This document shows positions 44,191 through 56,470 of a stretch of DNA of 64,000 nucleotides, in pieces. This DNA is from Ceratotherium simum simum. Lineage: Eukaryota > Chordata > Mammalia > Perissodactyla > Rhinocerotidae. A model generated the notes under the pieces. That model was not told the DNA's origin and searched no databases. It was given only the letters and a program-made list of their open reading frames with translations. Made by a program: the position numbers and the translations under genes. The stretch spans positions 5,924,940 to 5,988,939 of the forward strand of contig NW_004454195.1 in the NCBI RefSeq assembly GCF_000283155.1, read 5' to 3'. Position 1 is the first letter of the stretch. Each line of letters opens with the position of its first letter.

Positions 44191-45870
44191 TGAACTCACG
44201 GGATCGAATGAGATTTCATTACCCAGAAGCACTTTTTTGGCTCGACAGGCTGGAAGCCAAGCGTCCGAGCTGGGTAGCTGCTGACTTCAGACGTGTTCAC
44301 GCATGTCTGGAGGTTTAATTGGCACATCGGCCAGGTTTGGGCTTGCCTGACCAGCTCAGAGGCGGCACGACGACTGGTTTTATTGAATCTGACAATTGGT
44401 CCCCAAGAGTAACAACTGGCACTGTGTCTGATTGGGAGCTAGAATGCAGGTGCTCATGCTAAGTTCAGGAATGCTGGTCAGAAGGAAGCGATCATCGTGA
44501 GCACAGATGAGAAAATGCATCCATATTGTCTTCCTGTCCAGCCTCAGAAAATCTCTGCCGTGTTCCTTGAGAGAGGGAAGTGATCTGGGGTGGGCCAAGG
44601 GAAAGAGGCCTATCTCTGGAGATGCCCTAGAGTATTGAGATGGAGAGCAGTTCCCCTATGAAACCTAGTAACCCTGGGCAGCACGGAAGGTATATCAGCA
44701 GAGTAATGCTGTGCCATGGGTGGACTTAGGTTTAACCGAGCCTGAAAGTTATGAAATGTTGGGGGCTTTCTTTAAGAAAAGAATACACAATTACAAATAT
44801 AAAATTTAGCATAAAAGGAACTATTTATTTAGAATGATAAAGCAAACCACAATAACTTACATTTTTAAAAAGCTGACAAATATTACAAAGCCCAGAAAAA
44901 TAACAATATATTCTTACTAGTTGTCTGATACATCTCTTTAATACATTTTTTCTTACTTTCTTTGATGACATCTTTTTGATCAGCTCTTCCTGTGACAATG
45001 ATTTTGTAGTATCACTTTCTAAAGAGAGAATGAAAACATAATTTGGTCTTTCTTTTAGGATGGTTAATCAAAATTAATTCTCAATTATTGATTGTTAGGA
45101 TGAATGAAAGAATGAAGACAATGCAAATGATGTACTCTTTGTAGTATTCCTACAGCTTGTGCTCAACAAACACAAGAATTCTGAAAGATTCTATTTTGGG
45201 TGATTCCTATAATAAAGGGGAAAAAATGTATGGTACATTTATAATTGTATGTACTGACAAAAGACAATCTCTATTTTGACCAGGTGTTGATGAGAACCAA
45301 ATTGTCTGCTTACATGTTTACATGTCTAAGGATTAGAAGGAATTCCCACAGAGAAGCTTCTGTCAGGCTACATTTCAAGCTTTGTTCTCTACTATCCATG
45401 CCTCCGGTGCCAGGAACCACAGGACCTGTACACGTTGAGTTAGAGCCTCTGGTCTTGCTCTGTCACATTTGGACATAAGGTGAGTTGGCACAGAGGGCAG
45501 TAGGAGAATTCCTGGAAAGCCATTTCTATAGTGGAACAGCTAGCAACTTAAATATATCTGGAAATGACTTTGAACCCAGTAAATAGATCCCATTAAATCC
45601 AAAATAAACTTCCCCTAACCAAATTCCAAAAATGCCCCTGCCTACTCCAATGCAGTGGGAGACAGAGTGAAGTATAATGGAGGGAAAGTCAAAGAGGAAA
45701 GAGAAAGTGGTCTTGGCTACTTGTAGCTAAAATATTTTACTTCTGCAAATTTTAGAAAAAACGTATGAACATGTGAATTCATTGCCATGGCCTTTTCCAG
45801 GTTCTTTGAAGGGGACCATGAAAGTGAGGGGTCCCAAAACTTAAGCTTCATTACCTTTTGAGGAAATATG
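44191..45870. other. Unassigned non-coding stretch
   Basis: 1.7 kb without a recognised gene or confident repeat; AT-rich at 44,750-45,250. Confidence 0.4.
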
Positions 45871-45875
45871 CTCCT

Positions 45876-46325
45876 GGCTGAAACAAACGCTAAATTTCAA
45901 TGGCTTAACACAATAGTTCGTATTTTGTTGACGTAAAGACCAGTTGGTAGGTGGTGGTAGTGGACTTGAGTGGAGTGGTATATGTGTGGGGGTCAGGGTA
46001 TAGGGAAAACCTTGCTCCATGCAGTCATTCAGGGACCCAGGCTTAGACAGAGGGTCTGGCATCTTCTACATGTACATTCCAAGGTTGCCCTGGGCACTGA
46101 CAACTAGCTGTCAGACAGGAGAAGAGAGAGAGAGCAGGGAATCATGTGGGAGGTTTTATGGGCCAAGCCAGGAAGTGGTGTACATCACTTCTTCCCACAG
46201 TCTTTAGCTGGACTCAATCACAGTGTCATTTAACTGCAAAGGAGGATGGGGAATGTAGTATAGCTGCGTGCGCAGGAGAAAGAGGAAACAGGTTTTGGTG
46301 AATCACAGTAGTCTCTGACACCAGA
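45876..46325 (-). repeat. Probable MaLR/ERVL-type LTR, reverse
   Basis: The plus strand runs 'caatggcttaacacaatag', 'tccatgcagtcattcaggg', 'gtgggaggttttatgggcc', 'ggaagtggtgtacatcactt', 'aactgcaaaggaggatggg' and ends 'agtctctgacacc'. The layout resembles reversed MaLR LTRs; the subfamily is not assigned. Confidence 0.5.
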
Positions 46326-46724
46326 GAGGACAGTCTTTCCCTCAGTTGGGATTGGATTGACACAAGTATGGCAAGGCCACACTGCTGGAGCCACAGGAGG
46401 CACTGAAAGCCCATCATGAGCTCCTGAGGGACATCCAGGATCCTCTTGAACTAGGGAAGATGTTCCGGGCTGTGGTATGAGAGATGTGTCGTGGGTGTTC
46501 ACAGAAACTATTGTTTTGTTACCGGTATTTTTACTCTCTTTGTACCTCTCTTTTACTCTGTTTATACCTCTCATTCTACTGTGGAAACCTGCCTGGAAAC
46601 CAGCCTAAGGATGATGATAATGTCGACTGTGAGTAAACATAGATTTTTAGGGAGAAGTTTGGAAAGTCAGATCACTATATTCTGCCTACTGCCATTCACT
46701 GAAGGATTCTAATGACTGTTTTGA
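46326..46724. other. Unassigned non-coding stretch
   Basis: No gene or repeat recognised. Confidence 0.4.
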
Positions 46725-46800
46725 TTCGACTGTCAGCTCCAGGAGTGAATGTGTCTCATTTACTTTTGGGTCCCAGTGCCTAACAGGGTGCTATACTGCA
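46725..46800 (+). repeat. L2 3' fragment
   Basis: 'gactgtcagctccaggagtg', 'gtgtctcatttacttttggg' and 'cagtgcctaacagggtgc' match the end of L2. Confidence 0.65.
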
Positions 46801-47765
46801 TTGTTGGAAGGAATTTTCCTTTTACTCTCCTAAATACATAAGTATTTTATAAGCACTAAACATTTTTTGATATGTAGTACTGTTAGAGCCTTGACAGAAT
46901 GGATATTAATGCCCAAGTTCAATGAATTATGTTCATTTTGATCCACAATTCCTGGATATTCCATCATTAATTGAACTTGGGGTCATGTTTTGATATTGAT
47001 TCTTTCCATTAGATCTTTTCTAAAATAATTACAGAAAAAAACATAAGGCTTATGTAAAATTCTTTTTGGCTTCCTTGAATATGGAAATTCTCTAAATCAG
47101 TTGGAAAAGTTAAGTTCTTCATTTCTTCTTGCAAATGGAAAATTACTTTTCTCTTGAATCTTTTCTTTCCACGTAAGTTAAAAATCCATTAGTAAATTAG
47201 GCTTAGCTGGGTCCATTCATTGATATTTGATCCTCGGAACCTCTCAAGGAAAATCAATGTGTGGCTTTTCAGTTAATTAACATAATGTTAATAGAATGTA
47301 TAATGCCAGCATAGCTGGAATCCTCATGCTTAGTGTTCTGCTCAGGCTGAGTGAGCAGAAAGGGCCAATCGATATTTTTCAGAAGAGAGCATATCTGGAT
47401 TACTCAGGAGAAGGCAAGCACAGGGCGACGCTTAGGTTACAATAGTACCTGTCTGCATGATCCTATATGCTTGCCGATGGGGTTTGCTAAGGCAGGAAGA
47501 AAGAGGCTAGATAGAGTAAAGCTAAAATGAGAAGGATTCAAATTCTGTCCACATAAGGGCAAATAGTGGCAGCAATGGAACGCGATCTGAACAATGGATT
47601 CAATTTCAGCCCTCTGAGGCATGGAGTTTGAAGAAGGGTGTGATGAGAAAGTGGCAGCTGTTGAATGAATTACTTAGACGGTTTCTCTGGTTAGAGGAGG
47701 TAACCATGAAAAATAGCCTCATAGCACTGGGCCTGATCCCAAGGTAGGCAGATATTTTCCTCCTT
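46801..47765. other. Repeat-poor, AT-rich stretch
   Basis: About 1 kb with no recognised repeat or gene. TTAATT-type motifs are frequent at 47,200-47,300. Confidence 0.45.
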
Positions 47766-48527
47766 CCCCCACCCCCAAATTGGGGTGAAATACACACAAC
47801 ATGAAATTTACCATTTAAACCATTTTTAAGTGTCTAGTTCAGCAGCATTAATTAAGTTCTCACTGCTGTGCAACCATCACAACTATCCATCTCCTGAACT
47901 CTTTTTATCTTGCAAAACTGAAACTTTGTACCCGTTAAACAATAACTCCCCATTCCCTCCTCCCCCCTGGCCCCTGGAAACCATCTTTCCACTTTCTGTC
48001 TATATGAATTTGACTACTCTAGGTGAATTATGCAAATGGAATAATACAGTATGTTTGTGATTGGTTTATTTTAGTTAGCATAACAACCTCAAGGTTTATC
48101 CATGTTGTAGCATATGACGGTATTTCCTTCCTTCTTAAGGCTAAATGATATTCCATTGTATGTATATACCACAATTTGTTCATCCATTCATCTGTCAATG
48201 GACACTTGGGTTGCTTCCATCTTTTGGCTATTGTGAATAATGCGGCTATGAATATGGGTGTACAAACATCTCTTTGAGTCCTTGTTTTCAATTCTTTTGG
48301 GTATATACCCAGAAGAGGAATTGCTGAATCATATAGTAATTTTATTTTTAATTTTTGAAGAACCGCCATACTGTTTTCCATAGTGGCCGCACCATTTTAC
48401 ATTCCTGCCAATAGTGCATAAGCTTTCCATCTGTCTACATCCCCACCAACTCTCGTTCTGTTCTTTTTTTTATAGTAGCCATCCTAATGGATATGAGGTG
48501 GTATCTCATTGTGGTCTCAAGGTCAGA
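47766..48527 (-). repeat. L1 3' end, reverse (ORF2 tail and 3' UTR)
   Basis: The minus strand carries the L1 ORF2 C-terminus from about 48,381 to 48,028, including L-L-Y-D-S-A-I-P-L-L-G-I and [10 protein letters not shown], then a 3' UTR with 'ggtaaatttcatgttgtgtg'. The frame is open for 117 codons, the longest L1 remnant here. It is 5'-truncated. Confidence 0.9.
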
Positions 48528-49744
48528 AGCTCAGCCCAGACACTGCCTGCTGACGCCATTTTCTCTCTCCACTAGCTCTCCCCCAAACTCTTTCTGTCTC
48601 CCACACACCACAGCCTTCTCTTTGTCCTCTCTTTTCTGCAAATCTCACACACCATCTGCCTTGACTAGTGTTCTCATTCACCTTTTCCTGCTTATCTCCT
48701 CTTCAGCAGGAAAGTGCTTCAGAGGCTGACAGCCTAATCTCTCCGCAGATCCCGTGTTTCTGAATTCGTTATCCCGCCCCTCAGGCTGCTGCCCCTGCAT
48801 TGCTGCCCAGGCTGAGCAGGAGGAGGGTTGATGAGGCTGGACCAGACAAAAAACAAAACAAAACAAAGTGGGGAAGTCATCCTGACACAGGGAATGAGGC
48901 TGCGGAATCCCGAGAGCCCTGTGGTTCTGACAGTGGCTTTTTTTTGGTCACTGAAAATTTTTTATTAAAACACAAAGCAGTGGACAGTAAAAAAAAAGTC
49001 CTGATTTTTTTCCTTTTTGGTGGGGGTAGAGTAGGGCATGGTAGGGGTAGGGACAGATGCAGACAGCCCAGGAAAGACAGCTCTATCCACCCCTACTCCT
49101 TTCCCAAACCAGCCAGGTTCAAAGCCCGTCAATCACACCTCGCTGTGCTGCTGTAAATGCGTGTTGTGCCTACAAAGAGTTGGTTTGGCTGCCACTGGGA
49201 GAGGATGGGAATCTAGAATAGGAGCTACAAGGGCTACTGAGAACTTGACACTGTTCTCCAGTACTGTTGCAGGATAGAGCAGCAGGGCCCAATCTGGAGA
49301 CGGGGGGTTGGTTTCCTGACAAGCCAGGGTAGGCCAATAATGCTTGAAGAGGCTGCCCTGAGCTCATAGGGGCAGCTGGTCCTAGTTTGGGAGAACTTGG
49401 TGGAAGGAAAATCCAAGGAGGGAACTAATCCAGGGTCAGATTTCTTTTCATTCCCTGGATCACGCATGACACACCAGGAAGACAGGAGTCAAGAATGTTT
49501 CATTCCTGGTTTTTCCATAACAACTCTCCCTGCTAATTCTCCTCTCCCACCTGGCAACTCAGCTCTCCTTCCCAATAGTTGTCCTTGGAAAAGACTGAAA
49601 GTGCTTCAGGTTGTTGTTACTTTTCCTCTCACTGAAATAAAGCACTGAAGCTCAAAATAGAGGTGAGAGTGCAGTTCTGCTTTTCCTGGTGCTAGGTGCC
49701 CCCATCCTGATAATTGAGGTATTAGGTAAGATGTACCGTATAAT
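48528..49744. other. Unassigned stretch with a G-run cluster
   Basis: No gene or confident repeat. Overlapping open frames up to 118 codons (48,800-49,156) have no domain. Between 49,019 and 49,052 six G-runs of two to five bases could form a quadruplex. Confidence 0.4.
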
Positions 49745-49856
49745 TGGTAATATATACATTAATTATATATATTGCGTATGTTATTTCATATAATATTATT
49801 TTACTACATACATGCTATATATATTTGTATATAGTATATATACAAATCTATATATC
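49745..49856. repeat. AT-rich low-complexity tract with inverted repeat
   Basis: More than 110 bp of almost pure A/T. Bases 49,823-49,847 form a perfect 11-bp inverted repeat (ATTTGTATATA / TATATACAAAT) around 3 bp. Confidence 0.9.
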
Positions 49857-51189
49857 CCCTCTGCTTCTGGGAAGGAAGCTGCTGCTTATGGCTTTCTCGG
49901 CTCTGAGATCTGCCCTTTTCCGGTCTGCAGTTCATACCTTGAGCAGGGTCACCTGCAGAATGAGCTTTCTGTATTGCTATCCAGATGGTAGCTGTAAATC
50001 ACTTTTCCTTTTTCTGTTTTTTATTTATTTTTAAATTTTTATTTATTTTTTTAACTGGGAGAAGCTGGGTCTCCTCACCTAGGGAAGAGGGCAGAAAACC
50101 CAATTGCAAAAAAGCTGCCTTAAAACATAGACCTATAAAGTGAGGCCATTCAAGTCTATGGTGCTACTGCAGATTTTCTTTAAATGCTCATTTTTCATTT
50201 CTATTATACCTCGGATAATGTACTCCCCACCGCCAACCCTGCCCCCTGCACCATGGAGGATATAGGCTCTGCTTCATATACTACCGTTAGTAGTAGCTCA
50301 CACTTATAAGACTTTTAATATTTCCAGAACATTCTCCTTTTATCTTCTCTTCACATGTTTGCACAAATTCTTCCTATATGCCTCCTTGTCTTCCAAATCT
50401 GGCAGATGGGATGGACCTCTTTTTTTTTCTTTTTTGGCTCATTTGAGTATGCCGTAGTATAAAATGTGTGCTTCCAGCACAATATTGAAGTGCTGAGGAG
50501 TGCACTTTGGGGAAATGAAACTCAGGTAATGTGTCCACTCTCTGGAAAGGGGGAATTATGATAAAGTGCTAGAGTTTTGTCACTGTTACTGAACTAGCAT
50601 GTCTTGGAAGGAAGTAATTGTCATTACCACAGCTGTTCTCTTCTCGATCCTCTCTCCCCGACCCTAACGTATATCATGTAATGAAATATATTTCTAGAAT
50701 AAATGGAAAAAAAAACTGGCTAGGGAGTGGAAAGTGAAACAGATAAAATAATGAAATTAGGCCCAGAATTTTTATCTTTTTTTGAGTTTCTTTCGAGGGC
50801 AGCTACATATCACTTGTTCCAAATCAATTCTTTGAGCTCCAGAAGTTTCACCTCATAAGGACACTGTCCTCTGTTATGGTAAGTGGTTTTGTCCATTGAG
50901 AGTATAAAGGTCAATTTTAGAACATGGGATATTTTAGGGTTTTTTGCTAAGTTTTCTTCTTGCGACCGTGTCAATTGCACTCAGAAACCACAGGATGTTG
51001 CAGCTGTAAGGAAGGGGCCTGAAACATCTCATGAGTAAATGCTGTGATCAGCAAATGGCACAGGTACAAGTGGGAGGGTCCCAATTTTTGCTCAGCTTCA
51101 TTCCTGGGAAGAAGCAATAGTAAAGCAGTCTTTGGGCAAAGGGAAAAGTTGTAGGATCCACAAAATAGGTCAAAAATCAATAGTGAGAA
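49857..51189. other. Unassigned non-coding stretch
   Basis: No gene or clear repeat. A T/A-rich low-complexity patch lies at 50,009-50,052. Confidence 0.4.
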
Positions 51190-51810
51190 GTTTGGCAGTT
51201 TCTTCTGAAGTTAAACGTACACCTACCCTGTGACTCACCAAATTCACTCGCAAGTATTTACTCAAGATAAACAAAACACATGTCCACAAAAATACTTTTA
51301 AAAGCATGTCCATAAAAGCTTTATTCATAATAAACCAAGATTGGACATGTCCAAATGTCCATCAGTAGGAGAATGGATAAAGAAATTATAGTGTATTTGT
51401 CTAATGGAATACTACTCAACCATAAAAAGGAATAAACTATAGATACGTTAAACGACGTGGATAACTCTTACAGAAATTATGTTGTGTGAAAGAAGCCAAA
51501 CACGAAATAGTACAAAATAGTACATATTGTGTAATTTCACTTATGCAAATTCTAAAAAAGGCAAACCTAACCATTAATGATAAAAATCAGAAGAGAGGTT
51601 GACTCTGGGGACCAGAGTGTAAGGAGCTGCTAAGAAGCAGCATGAGGGAACTTCCTAGGATGATGGAGCTGTTCCATATCTGGATGGAGTATGGATGATG
51701 GGATTTATATTTGTCAAAACTCATCAAAACTCATTGAACTTAAAACTTCAGATTTTGCATTTCACGGAATGTAAATTTTATCTCAAAATTTAAAAAGGAC
51801 CATGAACAAA
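51190..51810 (+). repeat. Old L1 3' fragment
   Basis: L1 ORF2-end blocks include 'cctaccctgtgactcacc', 'ataaaagctttattcataat', 'aatggaatactactcaacc' and 'cataaaaaggaataaact'. Confidence 0.8.
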
Positions 51811-51884
51811 GATTTTTTAAAAAAATTAGTAGCCACTGTGGGTGCAATATTCCACAACTGGAGGATCTTTTATGAGTTCCTAGT

Positions 51885-52055
51885 GCTGTAGCTGTGATTC
51901 TCAAACCTGGCTGCACGTTAGACTTATTTGTGGAGCTTGTAGTCTGCTGGATACCTGGGACTGACTTACCACCAGAAATTCTGATTCTGTGGCGGTTGTC
52001 CAGGAATCTGCTTTTCACAGTAAATTTCAGTGCTTTTTAAGGTGCACCCTGAGGG
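51885..52055. repeat. MER5-like hAT element
   Basis: It shows 'gattctcaaacctggctgc', 'accagaaattctgattctg' and 'tgctttttaaggtgcacc', a MER5-like body. Confidence 0.7.
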
Positions 52056-52214
52056 GAGAGAATGCTAGGGTTTAGATAGTAGTAGACGTTTTTAAAAGGC
52101 AGCTATATCTGGTCACAATCACATCTGCCATTTTTGAGTTGTGACACTGGTGATTAAAAAGCTAAGTGTTTTTACTCATACCTATGTGTATCTTTAAAAA
52201 AGAAGTAGGTGTGA

Positions 52215-52345
52215 AGTGGAGGTGGGGGAAACTAACTTGTACTGAGGGTCTAGGATGTGCCAGGAAGGGTGTTAAACATTTGATGTAGATAATTTCATTT
52301 AAATTCTCTAAGAAGCACGTTTATCATTTATTATCTATTTCCGCT
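52215..52345 (-). repeat. MIR fragment, reverse
   Basis: 'tgagggtctaggatgtgcc', 'aagggtgttaaacatttgat' and 'atttcatttaaattctct' match the reversed MIR 3' part. Confidence 0.65.
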
Positions 52346-52369
52346 GCAATCACCATAGTCCAGGCTCTC

Positions 52370-52955
52370 AGCCATTAACAGTCTTGCCTTTTAAGCTCCA
52401 GCAAAACCAACTTTCTTGCAAATCTCTTAATAGGCTGGGCTATTTCAGGGCCCCAGGATTACCTGAGAGTATATTTCCTCTTAGTCTGGTGGATGTACTT
52501 CTACTCGCCTTTTAAGATCCAGCATAGGTATCCTACATTATATGCAGTCCTTCCTGCCCCTTCCCTTACCCTACTGGAGGAATTTCATTCCTCTTTTAGT
52601 AGAAATTGTATCTACTGTTCTGAGATTGGTACCAAAGTGTGATTTGGAGTTCTCCTACATGAATTAGAGACACGTATTGGTAACTGATTGAATGCTAAAT
52701 CTACTTAAATGGAGAAAACACTACAAATAAATCCGGCAGTTAAATGTAGGTTTGCACTTAACTGATTTCTACTTTTAGTATTACATTTATTACATGGCAT
52801 TGTAATTTTTAATGTACATTTCTCTCTTACCAGCTGGACAAAGATATCCTTGAAGACAGGACCATTTCTTATTCAACTTTATAATCCCAGGACCTGACAC
52901 AAAACCTGGCAGCTATTCAGTGCCCAGTAAATTATTATTGAATAAATGAATGGAT
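52370..52955 (+). repeat. L2 3' region, diverged
   Basis: Sense L2 traces include 'ccttttaagctccagc', 'tagaaattgtatctactg', 'gaagacaggaccatttctta', 'cccaggacctgacacaaaac' and the end 'attattgaataaatgaatgg'. Confidence 0.7.
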
Positions 52956-53224
52956 GAATGAAAGAGATCACCATACTTCTCCTTAAATCTAGCTTGTACC
53001 TAGATAAATAGTGAATTTTCAGTAACTATCCACTGATCTCAAGATGAAATGTAAGCCCTAAAATGGATTTCAAGAGTTCCCATAATTGTCATCTGCCCTA
53101 CCTCACTTCAGTTCTAATTAATCTTACAGGCTAATGATTACCAAATTAAATCTCCTGGACAAGATATATTGACCCATTCCTTGAATATTATACACTCATT
53201 TTTTCCCCTCTTGCCCTTGGTTAA
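52956..53224. other. Unassigned, possibly L2-derived stretch
   Basis: 'aagatgaaatgtaagccct' and 'cctacctcacttcagttct' hint at another diverged L2 fragment. Confidence 0.35.
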
Positions 53225-53400
53225 ATTGCCCTCTACTCCATGGTATAGTGGACCATGTGGTGTCTGAGGAGCTGAGTTGAGTCTTGGTTCCCACTGCATT
53301 AACTATGTGACTTTGGTCAAATGATTTAACATCTCTAAATCTTGTATTTTCTCATTTATGAAATGGGATAGTGTCTGAAATAACATATTTCATAGATTCA
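53225..53400 (+). repeat. MIR SINE
   Basis: It has 'actatgtgactttggtcaaa', 'atttaacatctctaaatct' and 'tttatgaaatgggatagtg'. Confidence 0.8.
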
Positions 53401-53684
53401 TATTTCAATAACATAGGTTTCCCTGGAAGCTGTACAAATTTTATTATTATTGTAATTATATATTATTATTACAGCTATATAGAGAACTGTACAAATATTA
53501 TTCTTATTATTCTTATTCTTATTCTACGTATCTTTCAGTGTGAATCTTAAGGCCCAAGTCCTCTTTGAAGTTAGGAAAGCCAAAATTTTTGTCTGAACTG
53601 TCTGAACCTTTAACAATGACATTTCATCTTATTTATTCATCATTATTATCATTGAACTGTTTCATGTGTACATGGTCTTTCTCT

Positions 53685-53790
53685 TTAACCAGATTGGGAG
53701 TCTCTCAAGGGGAACAGCAGGGAACTTGTGTCACTCTTCTCATTACACCCCTGATCACTTAGCAGATCATAACAGATATTAAATTGAATT
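53685..53790 (+). repeat. L2 3' fragment
   Basis: 'gattgggagtctctcaaggg' and 'cccctgatcacttagcagat', then 'cagatattaaattgaat', fit a diverged L2 end. Confidence 0.5.
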
Positions 53791-53939
53791 AATATTACAT
53801 TGTCATAAATAAGGAGAATGGAAAATATATTTAGAATCATAGGATTTTGGAGTGATTAGTCCTGAAACATCATTTAATACAACTTTCTCTTTCGAGGGAA
53901 ACTGTCACATGTATGTTACGGGTCTTTCCTAGAGTCACA

Positions 53940-54080
53940 GCTAATAATAATACTAGCTAATGATGCTTGAGAATATCCCAAGTAATTTAAATGAATGATA
54001 TAGTTTAATGAAATTGGAGTTATTATTATCCCCATTTTACAGATGAAAAAACTAATGCTTAGAAGCTGGGATTCAACCCA
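53940..54080 (-). repeat. MIR fragment, reverse
   Basis: 'tattatccccattttacag', 'atgaaaaaactaatgcttag' and 'gctgggattcaacccag' are a reverse MIR 3' part. Confidence 0.8.
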
Positions 54081-54175
54081 GCCATTTTTCTCCAGAGCTT
54101 CCCCCCTTTAACCTACCTTTAGCATTCAAGGTCCTGCTCTCCCTGCTACAGGGGTGACCGTTATCTTCCCTCTAT

Positions 54176-54362
54176 GGCAGTGGTTCTTTGAGTGTGGCCC
54201 CGGACCAGCAGTATCAGCATCGACTCGTAACTTGTTAGAAATGCGCATTCTTGGGTGCCCCCAAGACCTGCTGAATCAGAACCTCTGGGGGTGGAATCTA
54301 AAAATCTGTACTTTGACAAGCCGTCCAGGTGATCCTGATGCACCTTCATGTTTGAGAACCAC
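54176..54362. repeat. MER5A hAT element, near full length
   Basis: The ends are CAGTGGTTCTTTGAGTGTGG and GTTTGAGAACCACAG, imperfect terminal inverted repeats. Internally 'ctgctgaatcagaacctctg' and 'caggtgatcctgatgcacc' are typical. At about 187 bp this is close to full MER5A length and the best-kept copy here. Confidence 0.92.
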
Positions 54363-54379
54363 AGCTTTAGTGTAAATCC

Positions 54380-55800
54380 TACACTTGTCTTTTTGCTTCT
54401 TATATTGTTTGTGTCATTGCTGAATAGATTTTTCTATTACATATTTAAAGTAGAGAAAGTCTACCTCTCTCCATCAAGACTGATTGATTTCTGTATATGA
54501 AATTCCACTCCAAGCAAAGAGAACTAACAAACCTGAAATTTGCCACCATGCATCTTAAAATTTTAAAACATCAATTGGTTTTGTTACTTACCTGTTTTTA
54601 CATTTATTTTTATATTTTTACTTAACCCAATTGTAAGGAACAGTAAGAATTTTCCCTGCACAGTGACTGGAATTTTTAACAAAAATTGTATCTTTTCCAC
54701 CTACTGCCACAAAGTTTCTATTTTAGTTGGAATCCTTAACAAGACTTTAAAACATTTAAAGACAGAGCAAAAATGTTTTTTATTAAAATTTGGGCCAGAT
54801 TTCATCATGAATATGGTATCTACAATATGTAATAATTAAGGAAGAAATATAGACATTGCTCTTTACATAATACTAACCTATAGACTGGTAAAAAATGAGT
54901 TACCTTAGCCACTACTCATATGCTAAGTTCACATGAAAATAACAAGGACAAAGGTTAAATGATATATGTAATTTTTCAGAGAAGCCCAATTTCTTCAGAG
55001 AAGCCTTTTAAAATTCTTTCAGTGATTTTTCTAGAATGTAGTAATGTGCACATCTAAACTCATGACAGTCATCAGACTTGTATGTGTTGTTTGTCATTCA
55101 AGCACTTTTAATATTAAAGTAATTACCATTTATTTACTTAAAATGAGTGGCTAACTTAAGGAAAAGTCTTTTCTATTTTCGATAATAATCTTAGAAGAGC
55201 AGCAGTTTAACATCCCTACTACTGACAATTTTGTGCCAGTCAAAAGACTGCATCAAAGGACCTCCAATCCATTGGGACATGTTAAACATTCAAAATTTTT
55301 GACTTTTGGCCTCTAGAGAATAGGAGGTAAATGACTCCATTTTCCACAGAGGGAAAAGTGTAAAAGAAAAAGAAAAATATGGTGGTTGTTCGAATGTCAC
55401 CTTTAAGATTTCAAATCACACTAAGTTCCATGTGTAATGAGATTTTCTTGGTTTGAAGAGAGAATGGCTGCTTTTTACAACAATCTAAGATATTAGCTGA
55501 GTAGTATTTCTGTAGAAATCGTGGAACAAATAAACAAGTCGTTAATAGATCATCATTATGCACAGAACAACTTGTTCTGTACTTCAATAAAATTAACACA
55601 TATATTGTCCTTCTTATATAAATGTAATAATTATTGACGTAATGAGGAATTAATTTGGAGTTATAAATACATTTTTGTCTTCTAAGGAGAAAATAGTCAT
55701 ATGATTGCTTACAACAGAGTACCTTGAATTGATTTTTGAAAAGCAGTGCATTATAAGGGCATACTAAAAATGAAGCATAACAAATAAATCTGACTTCAGG
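54380..55800. other. Long repeat-poor AT-rich stretch
   Basis: 1.4 kb without a recognised repeat or gene, unusual for this window. Confidence 0.45.
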
Positions 55801-55804
55801 TAAA

Positions 55805-56110
55805 TTTCATAGAATTTTAGAGTTGTGAGGAATGTTACTTGACATCTAGTCTAACCTCCCATCTAACCCCAAATCTCTTCATTGTGATCTCTGATGGAAT
55901 GTTATCCAGCTACTATTTGAATATCTTCCCCCAGGGATAAAAGGCAACCCATTCTATTCTTGGATAATTTAATTCCACCTTCTTCTCACTTCCACTCATT
56001 GGTGCAAGTTTTGCCTTCTGGAGCCACACTGAAAGGTCTAGCCCCTTAGTCCTAGTCATCAACATCTGGATTATTTCTAGTTTGTGAGTGTCCCTCTTTC
56101 AATGAAGTTT
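55805..56110 (+). repeat. CR1/L3-type LINE fragment
   Basis: It follows the L3 3' pattern: 'gaattttagagttgtgagg', 'gacatctagtctaacctccc', 'ggcaacccattctattcttg', 'cttccactcattggtgcaag' and 'ttctggagccacactgaaag'. Confidence 0.75.
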
Positions 56111-56229
56111 CCAGAGAAAATACAATTAATTTAGCTGCTGTATTAAAGCATTGCAGCATGTGGACAGACTGACCATGATTCACACCGAAAAGCTAGTTGT
56201 CAAACATTTATTTCTCTTTTATATGACCT

Positions 56230-56470
56230 CTTTTTCTTTTTTCATCAGATTTATTGAGGTATCATTCACATGCAGTATAATTCACCCCTTATATGCTATA
56301 CAGTCCTACGAGTTTTGATGAATGCATATGGTTGTGCAACCACCATCACAATCAAGATATAGAACAGTTCCATCACCCACCTTGTGCCCCTTCGTAGCCA
56401 ATCCTACCCTTCATCCTCAGCCCCTGGCAACCACTAATCCACTGTCTGTTTCTATGGTTTTTCCTTTTCT
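56230..56470 (-). repeat. Old L1 3' UTR fragment, reverse
   Basis: The plus strand shows 'cagatttattgaggtatcat', 'acgagttttgatgaatgca', 'aaccaccatcacaatcaag' and 'tggcaaccactaatccactg', typical of the reversed L1M 3' UTR. Confidence 0.85.
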
